The notes: generated by a model from the sequence alone, not told the origin. A stretch of 64,000 nt of DNA from Symsagittifera roscoffensis (GCF_963678635.1 NC_087066.1:2389745-2453744), one strand, 5' to 3'. Positions 43,302 to 54,905 are shown, counted from the stretch's first letter. Program-made: numbers and translations.

Positions 43302-44149
43302 CTCCTTTGCAATTTAATCGGGTCTGGCAGAGAGTGGATCCCAGAAGACGGATTCCCATCGAATCTCATTGAAGTCCTGTGTTGAGTCTCGTTGAGATTG
43401 AAGAGTGTTCCGGATTGCTTCATTCACATTCAATTCATCCCCTGTGGCTATGTAGGTGGAGTCAGTCACAGAATCAACCATCACGGAAGAAACTATTTCA
43501 TTTGAAAGTTTAACCACATCCTTCGAGTTTATATACAAGTCGCCTTTGGAATTGTCCGCAAACTGTTTCAAGTTTGAGAAGAATGATCCCTTGGATATAT
43601 GTTTGCCCTCAACTCTGATAGTTTTGGCCGACACTTTTTGGCCAACTGCCACATATTCCAGCTCGAACATATCGAAAATGTCAGGAAAATGTGTAAGCGA
43701 GTATTCCAGATCCCTGCACTTTTGATCAGTGCGACTAATAATGGAAAAGGTTCGCTGTCGCTTTAATCCCGCGTTGCTCCTCCGTTTGTCAATCAGTGCG
43801 AAATCAGTCGATTCTAAATCACTTTCTGTGTGTCTCCACTTGATTCTGATTTTCTCCATTGGAACTAACTCTATCTTTGATTCAGTCATGTTTTCCTTCT
43901 TGCTTTCATTGAGAAATCGAAAAACATGTGAAATGATGTCTTGGTTTATCATTTCAATGTCGAACGTCACTTCGCTTCTATTTCGAAGTGGGTCTCTGTT
44001 GCACTTGCCGGAACTGGTAACCATCTCAGCCAGCGGTCTAATGAAGAATCGCCTCGCGTACAGATGTTTCCAGACGGCAACGCGACTGCCTCCATAACGC
44101 ACAATGGCTACACTCCCTGGCGCTAACTCAAGTTGAAAAAATCCCATTT
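43302..44149 (-). pseudogene. 282-codon ORF of unknown function, copy 1 (with stop)
   Basis: Same protein as copies 2 and 3, starting MGFFQLELAPGSVAIVRYGG, but a single A-to-T change creates a TAA at 43314-43316, five codons before the conserved AGGTAATT. Other differences are substitutions (for example ALIDKRRSN for ELIDKWRSN). The region is otherwise open, so this copy lost function late or tolerates truncation by the last few residues. Confidence 0.6.
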
Positions 44150-44840
44150 CTGCGCAAACCCCAATTTAATTTTTTTCAAAGAAAACCAAAGTTAGTTCCA
44201 GAGAAAAAAACCAACAACATAAAAATTCATTAATCATGTTTGGACCTTTTGCAACCTCTGTTTTCCAAGTTTTTTTTGTTTAAGTTTTTTCAAAGAAACT
44301 GAGTTTCTCCGTCCAAGAATATGCATATAGAAGAAGAAATTAACGCAACCAAACTTTTTTCTTAAGTTTATACAGATTTTTAAAAAGATTTTGAGTATGA
44401 AGTCTTGCAAATTTGAAATCAAAACAAACAAGACTGCTCGTATCAGGGCGAAGCACTGAATGTTCCGTTCCGACTGTCTTTAAAGATTTATGGAGCGGTA
44501 ATAACATTTGAGATTTGAGATTTTTTGTGAAACTCATCGCCCACATGCCATACAAAAAACAAAGTGAAAAACTTCGCTCCTAGTACCAAATCAATTATGG
44601 CAATTCAGCTTCTTTCAACTAATTGGGAACTCTAAGGCGGATTAAATGCCTGCTTGCGCGTTAATAGCGCGAAATATAACGCGCGTTAATTGTCCCAAAT
44701 TAGCCAAAAATTGCAATCTTTTAACCCCATAACTTTACAAAAAAAAGATCACAGGTGAAATATCTTTTCGATTTTGAGCTCAGGACAACAATAGCTTTCG
44801 AATGATATAAAAAATTCCGTCAAATTGGCTAGTTAAAAAA

Positions 44841-45699
44841 CAGGTTATTGGGAAAAGTTTAAACAAAAGTTGCACGATTATCTTTTTGAAAAAGTCCGCG
44901 GGTTGAATCAAACGGAAATAAATTGACAATGCAAAAAACAAATTGCCGTGTGCCTAAGAATTCGAAACTTAGACCTCTTTTTTGTTGTGTATATTAAAGA
45001 CTTTCCTACTTTTCTCAAAGATAGTGAGGTTGCCTTTTTTACAGTCTATACAATAATATGAATTGCTTCAAAAAAATTTCTTCTGCTGAATTTTTATACG
45101 TTGATATAAATTGTGTGGATAATTGAAGTGCGGGTAACAAGCTCATTTACATCCTTCTAAGTAAGGCTCAGCAATTTGGTAAAAAACGGTGTGTTCCAAA
45201 AAAATTTTGAGCTGGCTTGTGAAAATTTAGAATATGCAGCGATTTTCAAGAACCTCGGACTCATGCTCGACAATATGTTTCAACATAAATGACCAGATTG
45301 AAAAGGTTTGTAACAAACTAAGAAAATTTCATTGAGCGATGTATCTCGCGAGAACCTGTTTCTCTAGATTCGATTCTAAACTCTACAATTCTATTTCTTC
45401 CTATGTAATTTCCGTCATATCATGCGGTTTTTTTGCTTACGGATGTGGCGCAAAAAGCAAAATCAATTAATTTTAACCTGTTCAGAAAAAGACATTGCAT
45501 ACCATCTTTTTTAAGCTTAAGTTTGAACACATTCCCAGAAGTTTTTAGACAACAAGAACAAATTGCACTTAAATTTTCTGCTTCTGGACTGACTTATGTC
45601 TGCAAGAAAAACTGGAGTAAAAATGAAAAATTTTTTTTACCTGCTGTCAAAACTACCAAAAAAAACTCTGTTTCGATACAAATTAATCAGAACGTATAA
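44841..45699 (+). pseudogene. Non-LTR RT relic, copy 2 (C-terminal two thirds)
   Basis: Repeats the sequence from the post-motif-A region to the thumb seen at 41,942-42,741, with the same stops and frame breaks, plus the open tail frame at 45433-45699 (KKNWSKNEKFFLPAVKTTKK). It lacks the N-terminal RT motifs because the repeated block starts downstream of them. Confidence 0.7.
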
Positions 45700-46231
45700 A
45701 TTTTTGGTTGATACCAAAATGAGTCTCAAAATCTTTGTTTCTCTGACTGAGATTGAGTTCAAGTCCTTTTTCAAAAAATGTAAGCTTTTTGTTTGCGATA
45801 GTGTAAGGATGTTTTCTCTTTTTTACTATCAGTAAGCTTCTTTTTAAGAGCCGTTTTTTGTGTTATAGGGGTGACATGGAGTGACGCTACTAGGAGAGTT
45901 GAATAACCCGTATGGCATTTCTGATGTATAGTTTATAATTTAACTGATATATGAAAAAAGCATCTTATATGTTTGTCTACCTCGAAACTCAAATTCAATT
46001 TTCAATCACATTCGAATTGTTTTAAAAACTATATGTCACTCAACTTCCCTCAAATGTCTTTCAGCTGCCTGATTTCGCATTTAATTTTGATTTTCAAAGC
46101 ACTTGAATCCGAGTTTTCCTCCAACAATTAATGTGGTTTAAACAAAATTAGCTTTTTTTCTACAGGTGTCAGCAAAATCTAGATCTAACAAAATCTAACA
46201 AATCTAACAAAATCTAGAAAAATTTAATTAC

Positions 46232-47079
46232 CTCCTTTGCAATTTTATCGGGTCTGGCAGAGAGTGGATCCCAGAAGACGGATTCCCATCGAATCTCATT
46301 GAAGTCCTGTGTTGAGTCTCGTTGAGATTGAAGAGTGTTCCGGATTGCTTCATTCACATTCAATTCATCCCCTGTGGCTATGTAGGTGGAGTCAGTCACA
46401 GAATCAACCATCACGGAAGAAACTATTTCATTTGAAAGTTTAACCACATCCTTCGAGTTTATATACAAGTCGCCTTTGGAATTGTCCGCAAACTGTTTCA
46501 AGTTTGAGAAGAATGATCCCTTGGATATATGTTTGCCCTCAACTCTGATAGTTTTGGCCGACACTTTTTGGCCAACTGCCACATATTCCAGCTCGAACAT
46601 GTCGAAAATGTCAGGAAAATGTGTAAGCGAGTATTCCAGATCCCTGCACTTTTGATCAGTGCGACTAATAATGGAAAAGGTCACCTGTCGCTTTAATCCC
46701 GCGTTGCTCCTCCATTTGTCAATCAGTTCGAAATCAGTCGATTCTAAATCACTTTCTGTGTGTCTCCACTTGATTCTGATTTTCTCCATTGGAACTAACT
46801 CTATCTTTGAATCAGTCATGTTTTCCTTCTTGCTTTCATTGAGAAATCGAAAAACATGTGAAATGATGTCTTGGTTTATCATTTCAACGTCGAACGTCAC
46901 TTCGCTTCTATTTCGAAGTGGGTCTCTGTTGCACTTGACGGAACTGGTAATCAGTTCAGCCAGCGGTCTAATGAAGTATCGCCTCGCGTACAGATGTTTC
47001 CAGACGGCAACGCGACTGCCTCCATACGGCACAATGGCTACACTCGCTGGCGCCAACTCAAGTTGAAAAAATCCCATTT
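46232..47079 (-). CDS. 282-codon ORF of unknown function, copy 2
   Basis: On minus, tttgcgcag precedes aaATGG (a good acceptor at 47080-47081 and a good start context). From that Met 282 codons are open to AAGGAG|GTAATT, a strong splice donor at 46230-46231. Read without splicing the frame runs on to a stop at 46214, and it is also open upstream to 47359. The protein looks globular and partly beta-rich (RVAVWKHLYARRYFIRPLAE, KIRIKWRHTESDLESTDFEL, DMFELEYVAVGQKVSAKTIR, STYIATGDELNVNEAIRN). I recognise no family, signal peptide or membrane helix. The acceptor and donor suggest a first coding exon of a host-type gene carried inside the repeated block. Alternatively it is an element-encoded protein. 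Confidence 0.6.
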
Positions 47080-47757
47080 CTGCGCAAACCCCAATTGAAT
47101 TTTTTTCAAAGCAAACCGAAGTTAGTTCCAGAGAAAAAAACCAACAACATAATAATTCTTTAATCATGTTTGGACCTTTTGCAACCTCTGTTTTCCAAGT
47201 TCTTTGTTTCAGTCTTTTCAAAGAGACTGAGTTTCTCCGTCCGAGAATATGCATATAGAAGAAGAAATTAACGCAACCAAACTTTTTTCTTAAGTTTATA
47301 CAGATTTTTAAAAAGATTTTGAGTATGAAGTCTTGCAAATTTGAAATCAAAACAAACAAGACTGCTCGTATCAGGGCGAAGCACTGAATGTTCCGTTCCG
47401 ACTGTCTTTAAAGATTTATGGAGCGGTAATAACATTTGAGATTTGAGATTTTTTGTGAAACTCATCGCCCACATGCCATACAAAAAACAAAGTGAAAAAC
47501 TTCGCTCCTAGTACCAAATCAATTAGGGCAATTCAGCTTCTTTCAACTAATTGGGGGATTAAATGCCTGCTTGCGCGTTAATAGCGCGAAATATAACGCG
47601 CGTTAATTGTCCCAAATTAGCCAAAAATTGCAATCTTTTAACCCCATAACTTTACAAAAAAAAGATCACAGGTGAAATATCTTTTCGATTTTGAGCTCAG
47701 GACAACAATAGCTTTGGAATGATATAAAAAATTCCGTCAAATTGGCTAGTTAAAAAA

Positions 47758-48556
47758 CAGGTTATTGGGAAAAGTTTAAACAAAAGTTGCACGATTATCT
47801 TTTTGAAAAAGTCCGCGGGTTGAATCAAACGGAAATAAATTGACAATGCAAAAAACAAATTGCCGTGTGCCTAAGAATTCGAAACTTAGACCTCTTTTTT
47901 TTTGTGTATATTAAAGACTTTCCTACTTTTCTCAAAGATAGTGAGGTTGCCTTTTTTACAGTCTATACAATAATATGAATTGCTTCAAAAAAATTTCTTC
48001 TGCTGAATTTTTATACGTTGATATAAATTGTGTGGATAATTGAAGTGCGGGTAACAAGCTTATTTACATCCTTCTAAGTAAGGCTCAGCAATTTGGTAAA
48101 AAACGGTGTGTTCCAAAAAAATTTTGAGCTGGCTTGTGAAAATTTAGAATATGCAGCGATTTTCAAGAACCTCGGACTCATGCTCGACAATATGTTTCAA
48201 CATAAATGACCAGATTGAAAAGGTTTGTAACAAACTAAGAAAATTTCATTGAGTGATGTATCTCGCGAGAACCTGTTTCTCTAGATTCGATTCTAAACTC
48301 TACAATTCTATTTCTTCCTATGTAATTTCCGTCATATCATGCGGTTTTTTTGCTTACGGATGTGGCGCAAAAAGCAAAATCAATTAATTTTAACCTGTTC
48401 AGAAAAAGACATTGCATACCATCTTTTTTAAGCTTAAGTTTGAACACATTCCCAGAAGTTTTTAGACAACAAGAACAAATTGCACTTAAATTTTCTGCTT
48501 CTGGACTGACTTATGTCTGCAAGAAAAACTGGAGTAAAAATGAAAAATTTTTTTAA
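47758..48556 (+). pseudogene. Non-LTR RT relic, copy 3
   Basis: Near-identical to the relic at 44841-45699, with the same breaks. The tail frame stops at 48556 because the T run after GAAAAATT differs in length by one. Confidence 0.7.
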
Positions 48557-49148
48557 CCTGCTGTCAAAACTACCAAAAAAAACTCTGTTTCGATAAAAAT
48601 TAATCAGAACGTATAAATTTTTGGTTGATACCAAAATGAGTCTCAAAATCTTTGTTTCTCTGACTGAGATTGAGTTCAAGTCCTTTTTCAAAAAATGTAA
48701 GCTTTTTGTTTGCGATAGTGGAAGGATGTTTTCTCTTTTTTACTATCAGTAAGCTTCTTTTTAAGAGCCGTTTTTTGTGTTATAGGGGTGACATGGAGTG
48801 ACACTACTAGGAGAGTTGAATAACCCGTATGGCATTTCTGATGTAGCGTTTATAATTTAACTGAAATATGAAAAAAGCATCTTATATGTTTGTCTACCTC
48901 GAAACTCAAATTCAATTTTCAATCACATTCGAATTGTTTTAAAAATTATATGTCACTCAACTTCCCTCAAATGTCTTTCAGCTGCCTGATTTCGCATTTA
49001 ATTTTGATTTTCAAAGCACTTGAATCCGAGTTTTCCTCCAACAATTAATGTGGTTTAAACAAAATTAGCTTTTTTTCTACAGGTGTCAGCAAAATCTAGA
49101 TCTAACAAAATCTAACAAATCTAACAAAATCTAGAAAAATTTAATTAC

Positions 49149-49996
49149 CTCCTTTGCAATTTTATCGGGTCTGGCAGAGAGTGGATCCCAGAAGACGGAT
49201 TCCCATCGAATCTCATTGAAGTCCTGTGTTGAGTCTCGTTGAGATTGAAGAGTGTTCCGGATTGCTTCATTCACATTCAATTCATCCCCTGTGGCTATGT
49301 AGGTGGAGTCAGTCACAGAATCAACCATCACGGAAGAAACTATTTCATTTGAAAGTTTAACCACATCCTTCGAGTTTATATACAAGTCGCCTTTGGAATT
49401 GTCCGCAAACTGTTTCAAGTTTGAGAAGAATGATCCCTTGGATATATGTTTGCCCTCAACTCTGATAGTTTTGGCCGACACTTTTTGGCCAACTGCCACA
49501 TATTCCAGCTCGAACATGTCGAAAATGTCAGGAAAATGTGTAAGCGAGTATTCCAGATCCCTGCACTTTTGATCAGTGCGACTAATAATGGAAAAGGTCA
49601 CCTGTCGCTTTAATCCCGCGTTGCTCCTCCATTTGTCAATCAGTTCGAAATCAGTCGATTCTAAATCACTTTCTGTGTGTCTCCACTTGATTCTGATTTT
49701 CTCCATTGGAACTAACTCTATCTTTGAATCAGTCATGTTTTCCTTCTTGCTTTCATTGAGAAATCGAAAAACATGTGAAATGATGTCTTGGTTTATCATT
49801 TCAACGTCGAACGTCACTTCGCTTCTATTTCGAAGTGGGTCTCTGTTGCACTTGACGGAACTGGTAATCAGTTCAGCCAGCGGTCTAATGAAGTATCGCC
49901 TCGCGTACAGATGTTTCCAGACGGCAACGCGACTGCCTCCATACGGCACAATGGCTACACTCGCTGGCGCCAACTCAAGTTGAAAAAATCCCATTT
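49149..49996 (-). CDS. 282-codon ORF of unknown function, copy 3
   Basis: Offset by exactly 2,917 bp from copy 2, with, as far as I can see, the same protein sequence. The acceptor (tttgcgcag before aaATGG) and donor (AAGGAG|GTAATT) are both preserved. The frame is open upstream to 50171. Identity between copies 2 and 3 means a very recent duplication, or ongoing homogenisation. Confidence 0.6.
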
Positions 49997-50274
49997 CTGC
50001 GCAAACCCCAATTGAATTTTTTTCAAAGCAAACCGAAGTTAGTTCCAGAGAAAAAAACCAACAACATAATAATTCTTTAATCATGTTTGGACCTTTTGCA
50101 ACCTCTGTTTTCCAAGTTCTTTGTTTCAGTCTTTTCAAAGAGACTGAGTTTCTCCGTCCGAGAATATGCATATAGAAGAAGAAATTAACGCAACCAAACT
50201 TTTTTCTTAAGTTTATACAGATTTTTAAAAAGATTTTGAGTATGAAGTCTTTTCATTGCAAATTTGAAATCAAA

Positions 50275-50769
50275 ACAAACAAGACTGCTCGTATCAGGGC
50301 GAAGCACTGAATGTTCCGTTCCGACTGTCTTTTAAGATTTATGGAGCAGTAATAACATTTGAGATTTGAGATTTTTTGTGAAACTCATCGCCCACATGCC
50401 ATACAAAAAACAAAGTGAAAAACTTCGCTCCTAGTACCAAATCAATTATGGCAATTCAGCTTCTTTCAACTAATTTGGAACTCTAAGGCGGATTAAATGC
50501 CTGCTTGCGCGTTAATAGCGCGAAATATATCGCGCGTTAATTGTCCCAAATTAGCCAAAAATTGCAATCTTTTAACCCCATAACTTTACAAAAAAAAGAT
50601 CACAGGTGAAATATCTTTTCGAATTTGAGCTCAGGACAACAATAGCTTTCGAATGATATAAAAAAATTCCGTCAAATTGGCTAGTTAAAAAGTCGAAATT
50701 TGTCTTAAGAAAAAAAACCCATCCCGAGCACAAATATTCCGTTACTTTCGTTACGAAAGTCGGAACGAC
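50275..50769. repeat. Right terminal inverted repeat
   Basis: Reverse complement of 40555-41095. Partial copies lacking the last ~75 bp also end blocks 1 and 2 (about 44,420-44,838 and 47,360-47,755). The extreme end contains a near-perfect palindrome, actttcgttacgaaagt, at about 50,745-50,760. Confidence 0.85.
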
Positions 50770-50983
50770 AAATAAAGCAAATTAAATAAACCAATATGGT
50801 TGGCTCGTCTTGGCCTAGATCAAAAAATCAAGTAAACAAATTTCGCAAGTAAACAATTTGATTGCAAATAGCTGAATATGAGTTTGATCCTCGCTGCATG
50901 GACGTAATTTTTTAAACTTGATTCACCAGTGGCAAAGATAAAAGCAAATTGGGCAGTTTGCTCTCAAGAGTGCTGGCTCCCTT

Positions 50984-51004
50984 CCCCCCCCCCCCCCCCC
51001 CCCC
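50984..51004. repeat. Run of 21 C
   Basis: An uninterrupted homopolymer in AT-rich DNA, immediately followed by a tRNA-like B box on the opposite strand. A run of 13 G at 52637-52649 and of 10 G near 40,936 are similar. Lengths of such runs are prone to sequencing error. Confidence 0.9.
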
Positions 51005-51056
51005 TCAGGGATTCGAACCCCTGTCGACCCTCGGTCAATTATTTGCTCTCGGTCAA
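51005..51056 (-). other. tRNA-derived promoter-like fragment (A and B boxes)
   Basis: On minus, GGTTCGAATCC (51009-51019) is a perfect Pol III B box inside a complementary T-arm (AGGGGTTCGAATCCCT). Upstream, TGACCGAGAGC (51045-51055) resembles the A box TGGCCGAGTGG of Ser/Leu tRNAs, at a compatible distance. The rest of a tRNA cloverleaf (acceptor and anticodon arms) is not recognisable. A SINE head or a tRNA relic are both possible. Confidence 0.4.
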
Positions 51057-51438
51057 TCTAAGATCATGACTCAAAATTTAGAAAAACTCTGCCCACAATT
51101 GCTTTTGAGAACAGGCATTTTACAAATTAAAATCATAAACTTGTATATACACTAGTGGATGAAATTAAAGGCAAATTCAGGTTTTTACTCTCTAAAAAGC
51201 CTAACTCTAAGAAACATTGTGAACAACATTTACTCAAAGTCTAAGAACAGTTTATTTTTAGCAAAGTTGTCACACTGAACAAATGGATTTTATTAATTAA
51301 GGGTTGTTTCACGTCACAGGAACATTTTTTTCTCCGTTTTTTCAACAAAAAGTTCCCTCCGATGCAAAACATAGCGCAGGCGGTGAAAACTAGCGTTTTC
51401 AGACCCGGAAAAAGTGGTAACTCCTTGAAACCAAAGTT

Positions 51439-51947
51439 TAACAAGACTGCTCGTTTCAGGGCGAATCCCTGAATGTTCCGACTGCCATTAAAGGTTTATG
51501 GAGCAGTAATAACATAAAAAATTTAAAGTTGAAACAAAGAATTTTTTTTTTCAAATTTCAGATTTTTTGTGAAAATCATCCCCCACACGCCATATAAAGT
51601 ACAAAGTGAAAAATTTCGCTCCTAATAACAAATCAACTATGGCATATAAGCACCCTTAAACCAATTTGGAATGAATTCTAGGACAAACTAAATCTCGCTT
51701 ACGCGTTAACAGCGCATAATATATAGCGCGGTAATTGTCCCAAATCTTTAAATCCCCATAACTTCACAAAAAATGACCACAGGTAAAAAAATCTTTTCAA
51801 TTTTAGGCTCATGACAACAATACTTTTCGAATGATAAAAAAAATTTCGTCAAAATTCTAGTTAAAAAGTCGAAATTTGTCGGAAGAAAAAACCCACCCCG
51901 ACCCCGAGCAGAAATTATTCCGTTAATTTCGTATCAAAAATCGTAAC
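51439..51947. repeat. Solo, diverged copy of the long inverted repeat
   Basis: Follows the right inverted repeat of the 40.6-50.8 kb unit in the same orientation: aagactgctcgtttcagggc, tttatggagcagtaataaca, cgttaacagcgcataatata, ttgtcccaaat, then agttaaaaagtcgaaatttg and ccccgagcagaaat. It is considerably more diverged than the two termini are from each other. This is evidence of an older, independent insertion of the same family 0.7 kb away. Confidence 0.75.
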
Positions 51948-53304
51948 ATTAATTTCATAGAAGGTAGCTCTGATTTTTTTCTTGGTCTATGTAAAATTTT
52001 CTGAGACAGTGAATGTTGTCAGAAATCATCCCTATAAACAGGCATTTCATAGAGTAAAAACCTGAATTTGTGCTGCATTTTCACAACTACTGTAGTTTTG
52101 ATCACTACTGAACAAATGATCGCATTAAATTTTTTAGCACAATCAGTTTTGGAATTTCAGATCTCCAGCGTGGTATTGAAGAAGAAAACATGAAAAAATT
52201 GGTTTGAAGAGTATACACTGTAAAAAATTTACAAGAAAAAATTTTTCTTGAGTTTTGTAACGTCTCCTACCGCAATTTTAAATTGGATGAATTTTCACCG
52301 TAAAGTCATAGTTTAATGTCAATTATACTGGGCGACATTGAGAACGCAACAGAAAAAATTTGAAAAAAAAAATTTAAAGGTGAGTTTTTGAGAGTTTGTA
52401 ATATCCATATGCTGTTTTGAGAGATAGCAAGAAAATTTGACAGTTTTGACTGCGAAACTAACTTTTAAAACACTTTTGTGCCAAAATAACGTGGTCTGAT
52501 TTATTTCATGGAACTTCTTTTAGTACCCTTATTGGATCTACTTAACAATTGCTCTCGCTTTGGTACCTACTTAAGAATTGCCTCCCCTCTACTAATAAAA
52601 GCAGTAAATTCTTAACAATTTCCTCTCTTTCTTAAAGGGGGGGGGGGGGCAATTGTTAGGTAGATCCCCTTAATTTCTTCCCAGTTAAGAAAAAGGCTCA
52701 TTTGTGTAAGGTCAATAAACTAAATAAAACTAATGGATAAACTAAAGGACAAAAGTGTCGCTGGTTAATTTCAGACATAATATTTTTCAAACTTACAAAA
52801 TATTTCAAATTTGGAAAAACCCATATGTAAATTAGGTGCTTAAAGGTCATCAAGTCTGCTTCAAAAGCGTTAAATTGTAAGATTTCACAGTTTCTTCAAA
52901 CATTTCAACTTTGAGGGAAAATTTATCGAAAAACCTTGATGAAGTGTTTTCAATGTCGCCTATTTATTCCACTACTGCATATTCGCGCTGAGTTTTGTTT
53001 CACTGTTCTTGTTTTAAAGTTTTCTGGTTGCATTTTTTCTTCCTCATGTATTCATGTAAAGCTGACTGCAGCAGAATTATATAGTATCAGTTTCACTGAA
53101 CTGTACACTGAAGTTTTGAACAAAACGTTCAGTTGACATTTGACTCTCTAAATTGCCATTGATTTCCTCTTGAAGATAACGGAGTTCAAGTCAAGTCTTA
53201 TTGTTGCCAGCTGTGTTTTAACTTTTGGTTTCTCCTCCAACACAAAGATGATGATGTTTTTGAGCTTATTTTCCTGATTTTTGAGAACGATTTTTTTGCA
53301 ACAC
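51948..53304. other. AT-rich intergenic DNA
   Basis: No gene or element boundary seen. Contains the 13-G run at 52637-52649 and locally repetitive phrases such as acttaacaattgc / acttaagaattgc near 52,540-52,580. Confidence 0.5.
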
Positions 53305-53684
53305 TGAGTTATGTACGGATTACTGTACTCATAGAGTAATTTGAGATGAGGTACACAGTCTGCTGGTCACGCTATCCTATTTTCGGCCGGATAGATTCGC
53401 GCAACTTCTTAGTCTAATACCGATCTTAATCTTACTCTTATATCTCCTAGTCTCAATAGATCTAGTGTATACTGGTTTATGCGAATAAGTTTCCAGAAGG
53501 AGAACAACTGTATTCTCTAAATTTAATTCAAATTGCTCTGGTGCTGAAACTACATGTAGTTTCAGCATTTACAATTAAGTGTAAATGTTAGGTATGGATT
53601 ATGATTGGTAAGTTAAGAATATTTTATAGAATTAGAGAATTTTATTTCTAACCAATTATAAATTTTAGTTAAGAACTGGTTCCA
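53305..53684 (-). repeat. LTR of a relative of the 14.8-27.4 kb element, minus orientation
   Basis: Read on minus it begins TGGAACC at 53684 and ends ACTCA at 53305. It follows the other LTRs through aagaagttgc, gccgaaaatag.atagcgtga and actctatgag. It contains the LTR palindrome at 53541-53567 with a compensated base-pair change. It is clearly more diverged than the two LTRs of the full element are from each other. Confidence 0.85.
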
Positions 53685-54905
53685 CCCATCCGGGGTTTAG
53701 AGAGTTTTTAGTTTTCAGTTGTTTGATGCAGTGAAGGACAGGTGATGTAGGTTCTTTTTGAAGTTGTGAGCATTGGCTTCTTGGGGGAAGAAGAAGTGTG
53801 ACTGTTGGTGTTTGACGGCTGAAGATTGTCATGTTCGTATTTGTTGATGGGTCTCGTCTTGTGTGATTGTGTCAAGACTTCTGATCGATGCAAGGATGTA
53901 TTGATTTGGCCAACTTTGGAGCGAGGCTGCGTGCAGGCTGAAGTTCGACTTTCCGTGTGAAGTGTCAAGTGACTAGGATCTGTACGTGTAGTCAACATCG
54001 TGATGGCCATTCGTCTCGTTCAGTGGTTTTCCTCTGCTGCATGTTGGGTCCATACTTTAAATATTTTGAGGTAGTGACTTTAGGCAGCAAATCAAATAGA
54101 TTTGCCATTCCGAAGTTGGAATGTGATTGGAATGTCGTCTCCTTTGCTGCTCGTCTTTTGGGCTTTACGAAATCTATACATACTGCATTTATCATTTACA
54201 TATATGATTTTTTTTGTTTTTTTTTAAGTTTTAGTTATGATTTGTTATTAATAGTTATCGCAAAAGAGTTTTTATATTGGTTTGGTTATTTTTAAAGAAT
54301 CGCTCATCCTAGTGCAACTCTTGACAAAAATAGAGTGTGGGTCACAAAGCGTGACGCAGTGCGGTGGGTTGGTTAAGCCGGCTATAGAGCATGCTCAGGA
54401 CGTCCCTCTGGTTGGTGAGTCCAGGAGTGGGGTATAAATTTAAGGTCTCTTTGTGCAGAGTCTATTTTTGTGTTCAACTTTTTTTTTAGTTTTCATTACT
54501 TGTTTTTCTCTTTTTGTTTTGCTTGTGTCCTTTTCTCAAAGATCGAATCTTTTGGTTTGATTTTGTTTCTAGACCTTTTTGTGTTTTATTCGATTGTGGT
54601 AAGACTTGTAGGTGGTCTTCAAAAAAAAACAATTTATCCAATTTTAATCTGGTTTCAGTCTTGTTTGGGTACCGCGGGCTGTTCTTTCTTAGTCATGCTA
54701 TTAGTTTGTGGGTTTGTGACTTTAGTAGGCTGTGTTGGTTATTGTAGTTTACTATATAAATCCTTCCAACCGGTTTAAAGGAAAGTTTGAAACGTTTAAA
54801 AACTGGTTAGAGTTGTTATCAGTGAAAGTTAAAACTTAAATTTCATTATTTAAACAATTCTTCTTGGGCGAGCTGTGCGATTGTGGATAGAGTTTATGGG
54901 CGAGT
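53685..54905 (-). mobile_element. 3-prime non-coding part of the related LTR element, truncated
   Basis: Continuing on minus upstream of the LTR at 53305-53684, the DNA matches the 25.7-26.96 kb region: accccggatggg next to the LTR, gagcatgctc and gccggc near 54,380-54,400, and ctcgcacagctcgccc-like sequence near 54,865-54,885. Similarity stops at about 54,905. The open frames at 53708-54010 (minus; Thr/Ser/His-rich) and 53957-54778 (plus; membrane-like from T-rich DNA) do not look like genes. Confidence 0.75.

Larger units (their letters stand above)
41942..50690. repeat. Three tandem direct copies of a ~2.9-kb block
   Basis: The anchor ggaaaagtttaaacaaaagt follows 41942, 44841 and 47758. 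Block 1 is 2,899 bp and block 2 is 2,917 bp. Corresponding points in blocks 2 and 3 are 2,917 bp apart (for example 46386 and 49303). Blocks 2 and 3 are almost identical. Block 1 differs at many more positions, so the 2/3 duplication is the more recent event. Blocks 2 and 3 also share a short tctaacaaaa insertion (near 46,180 and 49,100) absent from block 1. Confidence 0.95.
40555..50769. mobile_element. 10.2-kb unit with long terminal inverted repeats and internal triplication
   Basis: The first ~540 bp (40555-41095) and the last ~490 bp (50275-50769) are inverted copies, easily followed base by base, beginning ttgttgttccgactttcg on one side and ttgtcgttccgactttcg on the other. Inside, a block of about 2.9 kb occurs three times in direct orientation (41942-44840, 44841-47757, 47758-50690). 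Each block carries a degenerate non-LTR RT segment on plus, a 282-codon ORF on minus and a copy of most of the right inverted repeat. Block 1 also has the upstream RT part (41,437-41,941). No transposase is recognised and no target duplication was found. It is best read as an inverted-repeat (foldback-like) element that was then amplified internally. Confidence 0.75.

Noticed and set aside
46386-47098. Plus-strand frames of 75-135 codons opposite the 282-codon ORF (repeated at 43.5 and 49.3 kb)
   Set aside because: They are shadows of the minus-strand ORF. The minus frame is much longer and is bounded by splice-like signals.
40555-50769. Maverick/Polinton or other virus-like DNA transposon
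   Set aside because: Terminal repeats of suitable length are present, but no DNA polymerase B, integrase, ATPase or capsid-like ORF is visible.
51005-51056. Complete tRNA gene
   Set aside because: Only the T-arm and a D-arm-like segment can be seen. No anticodon or acceptor stem can be drawn.
53957-54778. Membrane-protein genes on plus (hydrophobic Phe/Leu-rich frames)
   Set aside because: This is T-rich antisense of the A-rich LTR-element non-coding region; hydrophobicity is a by-product of composition.
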